From Methanobrevibacter thaueri (GTDB taxonomy: Archaea > Methanobacteriota > Methanobacteria > Methanobacteriales > Methanobacteriaceae), in assembly GCF_003111625.1 (NCBI RefSeq), contig NZ_MZGS01000032.1, positions 1 to 63,977 on the forward strand: a stretch of 63,977 nucleotides of DNA, read 5' to 3'. The translations under genes were made by a program, and so were the position numbers. Position 1 is the stretch's first letter; every line of letters starts with the position of its first letter. Positions 1 to 9,000 of the stretch are shown in pieces. The notes under the pieces are model-generated. The model had not been told where the DNA came from, ran no database searches, and worked only from the letters and a program-made list of their open reading frames with translations.

Positions 1-228
1 TAAAACGAATATACAACGAAACAATACAAAACGAACTCATACACCAAAACAACAAACAAAATACCTGAAAATAATAAAAATTAATGCAAAAAAATTTTTA
101 AAAAATAATTAATTTTGAGTCGCCCTCTTTTTTAAAAATCAACGCCACACCAAAATGATGTAATCCAAAACAAGTGAATACTCTCTATTTGAAATAATAA
201 AAATAAAAAAAAGATAGCTAATGATTAG
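1..228. other. Left-edge intergenic region with possible 3' end of a plus-strand gene
   Basis: No gene is recognised here. Plus-strand frame 3 is open from the window edge to a TGA at 66-68 and is Asn/Gln-rich, so it could be the last 21 codons of a gene entering from the left, converging on hisB. The stretch is too short and too compositionally biased to support a call. A T-run after CGCCCTC near 120-133 could be a plus-strand terminator, which would fit that idea. Confidence 0.25.
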
Positions 229-231
229 CTA
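196..231 (-). terminator. Terminator of the hisB unit
   Basis: The inverted repeat TAGCTAAT/ATTAGCTA (215-222 and 224-231) includes the hisB stop codon. On the minus strand it is followed directly by a T-rich tract. Archaeal termination depends mainly on the T-tract, so the hairpin may serve mRNA 3'-end stability as much as termination. Confidence 0.55.
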
Positions 232-807
232 TAATACTCCTTTTGTAGAAGGAATCTGATCATGTTCAATTTTAACCGCTTCTTTTAAAGCTTTGGCGAA
301 TGCCTTGAACACTGCTTCCGCCTTGTGGTGATCGTTTGCACCTTCGACTGTGCCGTAAATGTTCAGCTTGGCGCTTGAGGCAAATGATTCGAAAAAGTGA
401 ATGACGACATCAGAGGTCATGTCTCCAATCTTTTCATTTTTGAAGTTCAGTGCCATGTTGCAGTAGCTTCTTCCGCTAATGTCAATTGCCACTGTGGATA
501 TTGATTCATCCATAGGAACCATTGCATGGGCCATTCTTTTTATTCCCTTCTTATCTCCAATGGCTTCAAGGAAAGCCTCACCAAGCAAAATTCCGACATC
601 CTCAATTGTGTGGTGGTCATCGATTTCGACATCCCCTTTTGCCTTTATGTCCAAATCTATCATGGAATGTTTGGAAAATGATTCCAACATGTGATTAAAG
701 AAGTTGATACCTGTATCAATGTTGTATTTACCTTCCCCATCCAAATTCATTTTTATTGCTATATCGGTTTCTGATGTTTTTCTTGAAACATTTGAAATTC
801 TAGTCAT
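229..807 (-). CDS. hisB: Imidazoleglycerol-phosphate dehydratase
   Basis: This enzyme catalyses the sixth step of histidine synthesis, dehydrating imidazole glycerol phosphate to imidazole acetol phosphate in the cytoplasm. The 192-residue length is normal for the single-domain archaeal form, without the HisB phosphatase domain found in enterobacteria. The two metal-binding motifs of the family are intact: FFNHMLES with His39, DDHHTIED with His65, His66 and Glu69, and a second NDHHKAE with His160, His161 and Glu164. The ATG is preceded by AGGTT at 5 nt. It is the last gene of a minus-strand group ModE-ferredoxin-hisB and is separated from the ferredoxin by 39 nt. Another histidine gene, hisD, lies far away at 60.4 kb, so the his genes are scattered here, as is usual in methanogens. 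Confidence 0.97.
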   Translation of the reverse strand: MTRISNVSRKTSETDIAIKMNLDGEGKYNIDTGINFFNHMLESFSKHSMIDLDIKAKGDVEIDDHHTIEDVGILLGEAFLEAIGDKKGIKRMAHAMVPMDESISTVAIDISGRSYCNMALNFKNEKIGDMTSDVVIHFFESFASSAKLNIYGTVEGANDHHKAEAVFKAFAKALKEAVKIEHDQIPSTKGVL

Positions 808-846
808 AGTTTAACCTATCGAATAATTAATTTTACCTTAAAGGAT

Positions 847-1050
847 TTAAACTTCTTCGCCCGGACGTATAATTTTAATGCAGTCTGTAGGGCATTCCAT
901 TGCACATAGTGTACAGACATGACAATATCTTAAATCCAATATACGTGCAACGCTGCCAACTTTCCAAATTTTAGCTGATTTGGGGCAAATCTCAGCACAT
1001 TTTCCACAACCAATGCATTTCTCCTCATCAACTAAAATCTGTAACGGCAT
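847..1050 (-). CDS. 2x[4Fe-4S] ferredoxin-type protein
   Basis: This 67-residue protein has two [4Fe-4S] cluster motifs: Cys12, 15, 18 and 22 (CIGCGKCAEICP), and Cys43, 46, 49 and 53 (CHVCTLCAMECP). The 20-residue spacer between them is longer than in a clostridial ferredoxin. It resembles the small polyferredoxin-like subunits that methanogens use as electron carriers, but the partner cannot be told from sequence. AGGTGA lies 5 nt before the ATG. It starts 9 nt after the ModE-type regulator, so the two are almost certainly co-transcribed. That hints at a molybdenum or tungsten enzyme such as formylmethanofuran dehydrogenase as partner, which is an inference from context only. Confidence 0.85.
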   Translation of the reverse strand: MPLQILVDEEKCIGCGKCAEICPKSAKIWKVGSVARILDLRYCHVCTLCAMECPTDCIKIIRPGEEV

Positions 1051-1059
1051 AATATCACC

Positions 1060-1752
1060 TTATAATTTTAAAGTTGCGACAGACATCGCCTTGAATCCTA
1101 CATAGACCTCTTTTCCTATGTTGAGGTTCAGCTCTTTTTCAGCGGAAACGGTAATATCGGAACATAAGGTTACGCCACCAACATTGACCTTGACACGAAT
1201 GATTTCGCCCTCAAGCCTCATTTCGACGATTTGTCCCTTGAGAATGTTACGGATGCTTGAAGTCTGAGGCTCCAGCATCAGGAAGATGTTGTCATAACTG
1301 ATTAAAGCCAATACATGATCTCCAATCTCATAATTCCTATTCAATGGAGCGTTGATTTGGAAACTTTCCATCTTGATGGTCATTACGCCTTTAACATCGT
1401 CAATATCAATTATTTCAGCCTCGATTTCATTGACATCCTTGTGAAGCTCCATGATAGCATTGATCTTTTTACATTCTTTAAGGATAGAGTAGCCCTCTTC
1501 TGTGAGAGTGGTTCCTCCACCTCCGCCTTTTCCACCTTTTGTTGTACTTACAATCTTAACATCAAGTGTTGATTCCATCTTTTCAATGTAGTTTAATGCG
1601 GTCCTATATGAAACCTTAATTTCCTTAGCGGCACTTGTTAAGGAACCGGTCTCCAAAATGGACTCAAGCAATCTGTATTTCTTGGTATCAAGTAAAAAGG
1701 AATTGCCGTCCACATTGATTTTGTATTCAACACCTGCACTAACATCAGCCAT
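1060..1752 (-). CDS. ModE-type molybdate/tungstate-responsive regulator
   Basis: This is a 230-residue transcription factor. An N-terminal LysR/ModE-like winged helix covers about residues 20-110, with the ModE signature of a glycine stretch (KGGKGGGGG) followed by TLTEEGY at its end. A C-terminal oxyanion-binding region of TOBE/Mop type occupies about residues 125-230. In characterised ModE proteins the TOBE part binds molybdate or tungstate and changes DNA binding. GGGGGAT precedes the ATG by 7 nt. It heads a unit with the ferredoxin and hisB. Its targets are not visible in this window. Confidence 0.8.
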   Translation of the reverse strand: MADVSAGVEYKINVDGNSFLLDTKKYRLLESILETGSLTSAAKEIKVSYRTALNYIEKMESTLDVKIVSTTKGGKGGGGGTTLTEEGYSILKECKKINAIMELHKDVNEIEAEIIDIDDVKGVMTIKMESFQINAPLNRNYEIGDHVLALISYDNIFLMLEPQTSSIRNILKGQIVEMRLEGEIIRVKVNVGGVTLCSDITVSAEKELNLNIGKEVYVGFKAMSVATLKL

Positions 1753-1809
1753 ATTATAAATCCCCCGAAATATAATAGAATTATTTATATATTTTATATT
1801 TTAAATAGT

Positions 1810-3369
1810 TTAGTTTCTAAATGTTAGTCTTTCGACAAAATTTAAAAATTTATCGATAACTTTCGCTAATGGCCCCAACCTAGATGAAAAGCGTCTTAAA
1901 CTATCGATTTCCTCTTTTTGGAAGAACTTGACCAATATCAAAGCAAAGAAATAAACGATGACACAAGCAAAAATGCCTGGGAATAACCATAATGTGGTTT
2001 TAGGAATGAAAAATGCGAATGCCCCCATAATCAATGCCGCAACGACTATCTTGACAATAGAAACTGTAGGAGCTTTGGTATTTGTTAATTCAAATACAAA
2101 GTAGACACATGGAATCATCATCAGAAGGCATGCGAGACTGGTAGCCAATGCCCCACCTGCAATTCCCAGGAACGGAACCATATACCAATTAAGCATTCCT
2201 GTGACAACGGCTCCGCCAACAAGAATGTACATAGGTATTCTAGGATTTCCGATACCCTGAATGATACTTGTGGAAATCGCAAAAATTGAATAGAATGTCA
2301 TGCCTATTGAAAGGATTGCCAATGCGCTGGCACCTGCAACATAGGCGGGATTTTTAAAGTAAAGGATTCTCAATGTAGGGGATGCGAACAGTGCAAGTCC
2401 GACACACATCGGAACAACAAACAATAATGAGAGCTTATAAGCTTCGGAAACGTATTTCTGTAAAGTCTGATTATCCTTTAGCTTGAACGCTTCAGAAGAT
2501 GCAGGCAGAATTGTTGTTGCAATAGAAACAGAAATGATTAAAGGCAAACGTGCAATCGGATCGGCCGCCGCAAAAAATCCAATCTCATCAAAGGTTAAAA
2601 ACCTGCCCATAACGATAGTACAGATATTGTAAATGAGCATCTCGGCAATAGCCGTAATGATAACGGGTATTGAAAATTTCACCAGGGTTCCAGCAAGGGA
2701 CAGCTTATCCCTTCTTGTGAAAACAAAGTCTTTACTTGGCTTTGGAATATATTTGGGCATATACACCTTAAAGATATATGCTGCAGCCACAACAGATAGT
2801 GAGTAACCTAAAACAGTACCCCACAATGCTCCAACGGTGGACAATCCTATCAGAACAAATGCTGTAGCGAACAGAATCATACCAATCTGCTCAACGGCAC
2901 GGGTATAGACGATATACTCCATCTTATAGACACCCTGGAATGCTCCTCTCAAAGCGCCGACAATAACACTGAAAGGTGTAATCAAACCGACAATCTGAAG
3001 CGGTATCAGCGCTGCAGGCTTTCCAAGGTAATGATCTGCGAGATAAGGCGCCACAACAAATATCATCAGCACGCCAAAGAAAAGTCCCAGGAATATCATT
3101 ATCTCCAAGGCCGTGTAGATTGTCTGGCGAGCCATGTCGTGTTCTTCAACGGCCTCATACTCGGCAACGTACTTGGCTATTGCTGGAGGCAATCCTCCGG
3201 CCGATAAGGTCTGGAAAATTCCTTGAAACGGCAGTGTAATTCCCAAAACACCATAGGCAGTAGGTCCTAGGAGTATCGCCATCAAGAAACGATAGACATA
3301 ACCTCCTATACGGAAGATTATGTTTCCTATGAGAATTATCAAACTACCCCGTACTAACTTATTAGCCAT
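1810..3369 (-). CDS. Flippase of the MOP superfamily (polysaccharide/lipid-linked sugar export)
   Basis: This 519-residue integral membrane protein is hydrophobic almost throughout, with about 14 predicted transmembrane helices. Features such as LLGPTAYGVLGITLPF near the N-terminus and the two-fold repeat of helices match the RfbX/MurJ/MATE group of lipid-linked oligosaccharide flippases. In a pseudomurein-walled methanogen it could export wall or glycan precursors, but the substrate cannot be assigned. It is followed by the ModE unit after 57 nt. AAGGTTA precedes the ATG. Confidence 0.8.
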   Translation of the reverse strand: MANKLVRGSLIILIGNIIFRIGGYVYRFLMAILLGPTAYGVLGITLPFQGIFQTLSAGGLPPAIAKYVAEYEAVEEHDMARQTIYTALEIMIFLGLFFGVLMIFVVAPYLADHYLGKPAALIPLQIVGLITPFSVIVGALRGAFQGVYKMEYIVYTRAVEQIGMILFATAFVLIGLSTVGALWGTVLGYSLSVVAAAYIFKVYMPKYIPKPSKDFVFTRRDKLSLAGTLVKFSIPVIITAIAEMLIYNICTIVMGRFLTFDEIGFFAAADPIARLPLIISVSIATTILPASSEAFKLKDNQTLQKYVSEAYKLSLLFVVPMCVGLALFASPTLRILYFKNPAYVAGASALAILSIGMTFYSIFAISTSIIQGIGNPRIPMYILVGGAVVTGMLNWYMVPFLGIAGGALATSLACLLMMIPCVYFVFELTNTKAPTVSIVKIVVAALIMGAFAFFIPKTTLWLFPGIFACVIVYFFALILVKFFQKEEIDSLRRFSSRLGPLAKVIDKFLNFVERLTFRN

Positions 3370-3420
3370 ATTTTAACCTTAAAAAAAGTTTTTTAATCTA
3401 TTTTAACTTGATTATAATAT

Positions 3421-3996
3421 TTAAATGTATTTATTTAGGAAATTTTCAAATTCGTGCAATGTCCTATCCAATGACTCCATTCCGTAAGCATCCTGCTTTA
3501 TTTCGTCAATTGAGTCCTGAGACCAGAATGAAGCGCCCAAATTAGACCCGAAAGGTCCGCCACTGACAGGGATAATACCATGTATCATGAAGTAAGTTAT
3601 ATTTGACAGATGGGCAAAATCCTGACCTCCTGTACGGTCTCCCCCAACGGCAATGCTCATTCCAATCTTTCCCCTTAAAATGTTATAGTCAATTGCCTCC
3701 AGGGCACGGGTCCTGTCCATTATGATGGATAGATTGGCGGAAATGGACCCTGACTGGACAGGAGTCGCCAAGATGATTCCATCCGCATTTAGAAGGTTTT
3801 CATAAACCTCCCCCATGTCATCCTGAATGATGCATTTTTTGTTTTCCAGGCAGTAATCACAGTGAAGGCATGGCTTTAAATCCTTATTGTTACAGGTAAA
3901 CATCACCGTTTCACAATCAAGCTTTTGTAACGCTTTTTCTAAAATATATTCAGTTGTACTGTTTCTTGGACTTGCACAAATTCCAAAGACTTTCAT
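3421..3996 (-). CDS. Iron-sulfur flavoprotein (Isf-type, flavodoxin fold)
   Basis: This 191-residue cytoplasmic redox protein has a flavodoxin-like FMN-binding N-terminus (MKVFGICASPRN, with the SPRNS phosphate loop). It also carries the compact cysteine motif CX2CX2CX5C at residues 43-55, which in Methanosarcina Isf binds a [4Fe-4S] cluster. Isf proteins shuttle electrons from ferredoxin and have been linked to oxidative-stress defence in methanogens. I chose the ATG at 3996 because the frame extends 16 residues further upstream with sequence unlike the family (MKIPKYILINSNK), while the conserved beta strand starts exactly at MKVFG. No strong ribosome-binding site is visible before either start. 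Confidence 0.8.
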   Translation of the reverse strand: MKVFGICASPRNSTTEYILEKALQKLDCETVMFTCNNKDLKPCLHCDYCLENKKCIIQDDMGEVYENLLNADGIILATPVQSGSISANLSIIMDRTRALEAIDYNILRGKIGMSIAVGGDRTGGQDFAHLSNITYFMIHGIIPVSGGPFGSNLGASFWSQDSIDEIKQDAYGMESLDRTLHEFENFLNKYI

Positions 3997-4222
3997 GAAG
4001 ATAATTTTATTAGAATTAATTAAAATATATTTGGGAATTTTCACTTGGACACAATCTTGGAGGAGATTACAAGGAAAATATCCTCAAAACACAAATTTTA
4101 GATTTAAAAATAAAAATATGAGCACATAGTTTTAAAAGATGTATCCTACAATAAACCATTTTAAAAAAAATTAAAATATTAAGGTTTGTATTTAGAAAAA
4201 AAATATTTATGACTGAAGAATA

Positions 4223-4546
4223 TTATTCTTCAACCATAATCAGTTTTCCCGTTGAAGGGTCTTTATATACTGTTCCCATTTCCATATAACCTTGACCTGA
4301 ACTGTTTGAAGTGTCCGGTGTTTCATTGAGTTGATGGCCTTCTGTAACTTCAGTAGTCTGTTGCGCCTCCTGAATGGGTTGATTCTGATTTTCCTGGAAA
4401 ACAACGCTCTGCATATTCCAGCTGATTACTACAAAAATCAATAAACCAACTGCAATTACAAGCATTGCATCAACAAGGTTAGATGTCCCTGCCATAGGGT
4501 CTTCTTCACTTTCAGTGAAACGTTTTTTACTTTTTTGCCTTACCAT
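4223..4546 (-). CDS. DUF2149 protein, ExbD/TolR-like (HmuV-like)
   Basis: This 107-residue membrane protein has a basic N-terminus, one transmembrane helix at about residues 24-45 and a polar outer tail. The helix begins SNLVDAMLVIAVG, closely resembling the ExbD/TolR helix (FIDVMLVLL). Asp26 sits where ExbD has its essential proton-carrying Asp25. The outer domain is short and Gln/Thr-rich, unlike the folded ExbD periplasmic domain. It lies 4 nt after exbB, and its GGGTGA ribosome-binding site overlaps the end of that gene, so the two are translationally linked. I infer that it is the ExbD-like partner of the channel. As I recall, the equivalent place in Bacteroidetes hmu operons is held by HmuV. 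Confidence 0.75.
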   Translation of the reverse strand: MVRQKSKKRFTESEEDPMAGTSNLVDAMLVIAVGLLIFVVISWNMQSVVFQENQNQPIQEAQQTTEVTEGHQLNETPDTSNSSGQGYMEMGTVYKDPSTGKLIMVEE

Positions 4547-4550
4547 TAAA

Positions 4551-5198
4551 TCACCCTTGATTTAATTTGTCTAAAACACAATCAACCAAAACATCCAAGT
4601 TGGATAAGTATTCCTCATACCATCTGCGTCTAATTTTAGCAACAACATATGCTACAGCACCGGATCCGATACCTACTACCGTTGTATCAAAAGCTACAAT
4701 AATTGAATTTGCCAAGGTATTGATGTCTCCCGCTCCTAATGCTGCAAGACCGGGTCCCATTGGAATCAATGTACCCATTAAACCCAATGTAGGTCCAATA
4801 CGTGTAATAACATCTGTTCTCCCAAGGGATTTGGTAAAACCATTTTCTTCTGATTCTATTAATTTACGTGCAAGTGCTTCTCTTGATTCTTTTGTAAGAG
4901 ATTGTGCTCTTATTACTTTCATTAAGATTAATTTTTGTGATTTTGGAATTTTTGCACCTTCAACAATTTTTTTCACATCCTCAATTGATGGAGCATTATT
5001 TATATTGAAAACCAACTTTTCAATTAAATCCGTTGATACTTTCATCCGTGAAGTATACTCCGATACTAGACCTCCAAGCATCAATATTGCAAATAGTGCA
5101 AATAATAATAAAAAGATAACTACAGGAATTTGTAAACCCTGTGAGATTGCATTTAATGCTGATGTTAAAAATTCACTTCCGGGAACTGTTGTAACCAT
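4551..5198 (-). CDS. MotA/TolQ/ExbB family proton channel (HmuU-like)
   Basis: This 215-residue membrane protein has one N-terminal transmembrane helix (about residues 18-45), a cytoplasmic helical loop, and a C-terminal pair of helices. The pair carries the family signature GPTLGLMGTLIPMGPGL and a second helix with FDTTVVGIGSG. ExbB/TolQ proteins form pentamers around an ExbD/TolR dimer and couple proton flow to mechanical work on another protein. I place the start at the ATG at 5198, three codons inside the longest frame, because AGGTGA lies exactly 5 nt before it; the upstream GTG is part of that ribosome-binding site. It follows DUF2162 directly and precedes DUF2149. Confidence 0.9.
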   Translation of the reverse strand: MVTTVPGSEFLTSALNAISQGLQIPVVIFLLLFALFAILMLGGLVSEYTSRMKVSTDLIEKLVFNINNAPSIEDVKKIVEGAKIPKSQKLILMKVIRAQSLTKESREALARKLIESEENGFTKSLGRTDVITRIGPTLGLMGTLIPMGPGLAALGAGDINTLANSIIVAFDTTVVGIGSGAVAYVVAKIRRRWYEEYLSNLDVLVDCVLDKLNQG

Positions 5199-5207
5199 GT
5201 AATTCAC

Positions 5208-5918
5208 CTACGATAAATGACTCCTATTTCTTGATATAAACATTCCAACCACAATAACTACAACCAATAATATTACAAATATCGCTAAATTATCAGTTGA
5301 TGCTATTGTAATCGGATTCATTGTATTTATTAAAATATCGGTAATATATGGCAGGAATAGTGCTGATATTAAATAATAAAGTCCTAAAAAAAACATAAAA
5401 TTGCCTAATATGATCGGATATGGCTTGTCCAAAAATACTTTAACAAATGATTTTGACATGAAATATGTTATTATTATTGTTGCCACAAGTGCAAGTGCAA
5501 CATATATACTCAAGTTTACCGCACCTAAACCAATTGTTGGTGCAACCAATAGTACACTAACTAAAATTGATCCAAAACAACATGGACATGGTGCAATAAC
5601 TGCCATTGCAGTTGCTGCTGCAGTATTCCTTTCATAAACTTTGTATTCTCTTATTGTAAATATTCCCGCTGCAATCATGATGGCTGCCATAATCAGGAAA
5701 AATTCAAAGTTATAGGCATAAATCCAGTTTGTAATTTCCTGTGTAAAAAATGAGGCAATCCAACAGAGTATAAGAACTCCACCACCATAACCAATTGATA
5801 CACCAAGTAAATACTTTTTGGAAAAATTGGCAAGCCCTGTTGCAAGGCCGAGCTTTATTCCGAATATTAAAACTGCCGCCAATATTCCTAATTGCCATAA
5901 TGTTGAAATAACGTCCAT
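5208..5918 (-). CDS. DUF2162 family putative transporter (HmuT-like)
   Basis: This 236-residue polytopic membrane protein has about seven helices. It belongs to the DUF2162 group of predicted transporters, which look distantly like LysE/CcdA folds. The most striking feature is a Cys-Pro-Cys-Cys motif (Cys111, Cys113, Cys114) at the start of a helix, which could bind metal or carry out thiol redox. The ATG at 5918 is preferred because AGGTGA lies 5 nt upstream; the GTG three codons earlier lies inside that site. It starts about 100 nt after the CobN-like gene and ends 9 nt before exbB. Its substrate is unknown. Confidence 0.75.
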   Translation of the reverse strand: MDVISTLWQLGILAAVLIFGIKLGLATGLANFSKKYLLGVSIGYGGGVLILCWIASFFTQEITNWIYAYNFEFFLIMAAIMIAAGIFTIREYKVYERNTAAATAMAVIAPCPCCFGSILVSVLLVAPTIGLGAVNLSIYVALALVATIIITYFMSKSFVKVFLDKPYPIILGNFMFFLGLYYLISALFLPYITDILINTMNPITIASTDNLAIFVILLVVVIVVGMFISRNRSHLS

Positions 5919-5999
5919 AATTTTCACCTATTAATAATTTTAAACTTAAATAAAACATTTCCTTGAAAATATTTTATTTAAGCTTAAAAAAATAATAAA

Positions 6000-6020
6000 A
6001 AAGGTTTATATAAAACCTTT
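6000..6020 (-). terminator. Hairpin at the end of the CobN-like gene
   Basis: AAAGGTTT (6000-6007) pairs with AAACCTTT (6013-6020) and overlaps the stop codon. T-rich minus-strand sequence follows. It may partly terminate transcription before DUF2162 or act as a processing site, setting different levels of the chelatase and the membrane proteins. Confidence 0.45.
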
Positions 6021-9000
6021 ATTCATTAAAATTGTAATTATAGTCAAAGTCTACGACTTCCTCTTTTTCTTCATCTTTATTTCTAATGTAACCTAATCCT
6101 ATGATAATTACCAGTCCAATGACTGCAAGCACTGCAAGGATTGATAATCCGGTGTCGGATGATGATTTTGTAACAACCGGATTGATTTCAGCTGCTTTTT
6201 TACCATCCTGTGATGATGCGCTTTCTCCTGCATCTCCAGTGCCCTGAGACATGCCTGTACTAGGCTGACTTCCATCCACTCCCACTCCATTGCCGGAAGA
6301 TGTACTTCCAGTTGCGGACTGTTTGGTGCTTGATGTGGAAGATGAGTTTGTCTCAACGGTGGATGTTGCATCTGATCCTTTTTGAGGATTTGGAGTTGAA
6401 GCGTCAGCATCATTTTGTGAAGGGTCAACTGAAGCATTAGTTTGAAATACCGGGTTTTGGGTTGCTTCATAGAGTTTTGGCAGTAATTTTGCAAGAATAT
6501 CTGCATTAACATATGTTATTGCCCATTGCATCATTGCCACATTACCGCAACTGCAGTCACAGCATGCAACACCGTTTTGCACGGTTGCCTGTGCCCAGGT
6601 ATTTGCAATATCCCTTATTGTTGCATCATCCGCATTCCAATAGCCTTCCTTAATTGCTGTAAGCATTGTTCCTGACATGGATATTAATGAGTATGCATTG
6701 TTACCGGATTTTAACCATTCGTTAACGCCTATTCCATATTTGTCTCCATAGTATGTATCATATACTTTTTTCCACAATCCATCAGATACCGCTGAAGGAC
6801 GGGTAACCTGCCAACCGAACAAGTTGGTGACAAATTTGTTTGAAATATATCTGGCACCGCTGTAACCTTCATTCATCATACCTTTAATCCATTCAGGATT
6901 ATCATACCTTGCTGTAATTTCTGCATTCATTACTTCTTCAAGAGATTTCACATATGGATGAGCCTTATCTGCATACATTAAAATATTCATTTTTGGAGTT
7001 TTTCCTGAAATCTGTTCAACAGTCATTGAAAGACCTCCCCAGTAATCGAAGAAGTCATCATTGTCTAAAACTCCATACTGATTGGTGTTACGACTTGCAA
7101 CAATTGTATCCGCATTTGATAATGCTCTAAAGAACACTATAGGATTTGTATCACCCCAATAGTTTTTGGAGTACATGTTTCCCATTCTTCCAAGATAGAA
7201 ATCAGCAAGTTCAGAAGTATCATTCCAAGTCCAGGACATCTGAACGAGTTTTGATATCCCTGCACCGTAATCTCCATTTGGAGGTGCAAATATTCTTGTA
7301 ATCGCACATTCACCTGCATAAGTGGCATTATAGCCAATGCTTAAATAGTATAAGCAGTCCTCAATCCAATGTTTAGCAACATAATTATCTTCTAAAGATT
7401 CAGAACCTATTCCCTGATAGTTAATTCCTTCCATTACAAATTCAAGAGCTTCCAATAGTTTAGCTCCCTCTTTTGTTTTAATAAGAGTCCTATTATTCTT
7501 AATAGTATTATATGAACAGGCCAATGCCATTCTAAATGCATTATCCATGAGAACTGCTTGAGATGAGTATAAGTCCCTGAATAAACCACTTGTAATGACT
7601 GAAACATCAATTCTTTTTTTAGCCCATCCTTCAGGCCTTACTAAATCATCAAGAGGAACAACCCCTGGATATGCTTCTGTTTTCATACCGGTGACATATC
7701 CTTCATCATCTACACCTGCAGATGCTGAAGCGTGCCATTTTACCTGCATACCAAGCAAGTATAATACGGTGGATACCAATGCACCATCGTCTCTTGCAGT
7801 TTCTACACACCAAATACCCATGATGATTTTTTCTGTTTCATCATCAAGGTCTGCCAGTGTCAAGAGTGCAAGAGTTTTTGCATATTCATAGGCATCAGTG
7901 GTCGGAAGTTCTGCAGACTGATCCTGAAACATATTATAGCCTGTCGGCAATATTCCCGGTGTTGCAATCAAATCTCCACCATAGCCAATAGGTATGTATT
8001 TACCTTCCAATCCCTTAAGCATTGAGTTTAATTCATTGGCAATACTTTCATTAATCAAATTGATGTATTTTTTAGCCTGATTTAGGCATTCCAATAAATT
8101 ATTATCATCAATATTTAAAGTGCTGTAAACCGTATTTGCATCCCAATATATTAAAGCCTTACAAATGTCATATGATTTATTTAGGATGAATTCTCTTTCA
8201 AATGCAGTTAAATCCTCATAATTCTTTGAATAGTAGTGGTTTGACAATACTTTATAAAGATTTGTAGTTCCCTTATTTCCGGGCAGGTCAAAATCATGGG
8301 ATATCATTGCGGATACCGTATTTGCAACATCATTATCGTTCCACATCTCACCGATTGCATGAAGACCTAATGGATATAAAGTATTTTGCATTTCCTTAAG
8401 GAATGTGTTTGTATAACTGACCAAATCAGCATCACTAAGCGCCTTGGTCTCATTTTCTGATAGGCCAAAACTACCGTAATACAAATTGTCAATTACAATT
8501 GCTCTCAATTCATCTGCCAATACTTTTTTGACAGTTTCATTAAAGGTATTCTCATATTCTTCAATGATTTTTGCAGAAACTGTCAAATTACCATATAATT
8601 GAGTGTATGCCATTGGAGAGGTTAAATGTGAAATCATCACTGCAAATCCTCTTCTTTTAGCCTGAATTGCTTCGCCTAAACCATCAGTAATGTAGAAATA
8701 TAGCTGAGGAACATCTCCCACCACAACAGATCCATAATCATTGTAAGATAAAAGAATCTCTTTTCCAGGCAGCCATTCGTGTGTTCCATGTCTTCCTACA
8801 AATATCATTGCATTTGAATATCGGCTTTGCATATAATAGTAAGCGGCAAGGTACTGATGAGTCGGTGCAACAGCGGTACAGTGATAAAGGTTTTCAATAT
8901 CTGACTCCCATCCCCTTTGAGGTTCAGGTGCAACAAATATGTTACCGAATGTTAAACCCGGAATTACAAAGTAATCAATTCCATTACGGTTTACCATCAT

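Noticed and set aside
2-113. A 36-codon plus-strand frame (frame 2) open from the left edge
   Set aside because: It is Lys/Asn/Thr-only low-complexity sequence with no protein character; only the frame-3 alternative is mentioned, at low confidence.
4567-5202. A 211-codon plus-strand open frame antisense to exbB
   Set aside because: It is a shadow of the real minus-strand gene: composition is not protein-like, and the ExbB frame has clear family motifs and a ribosome-binding site.
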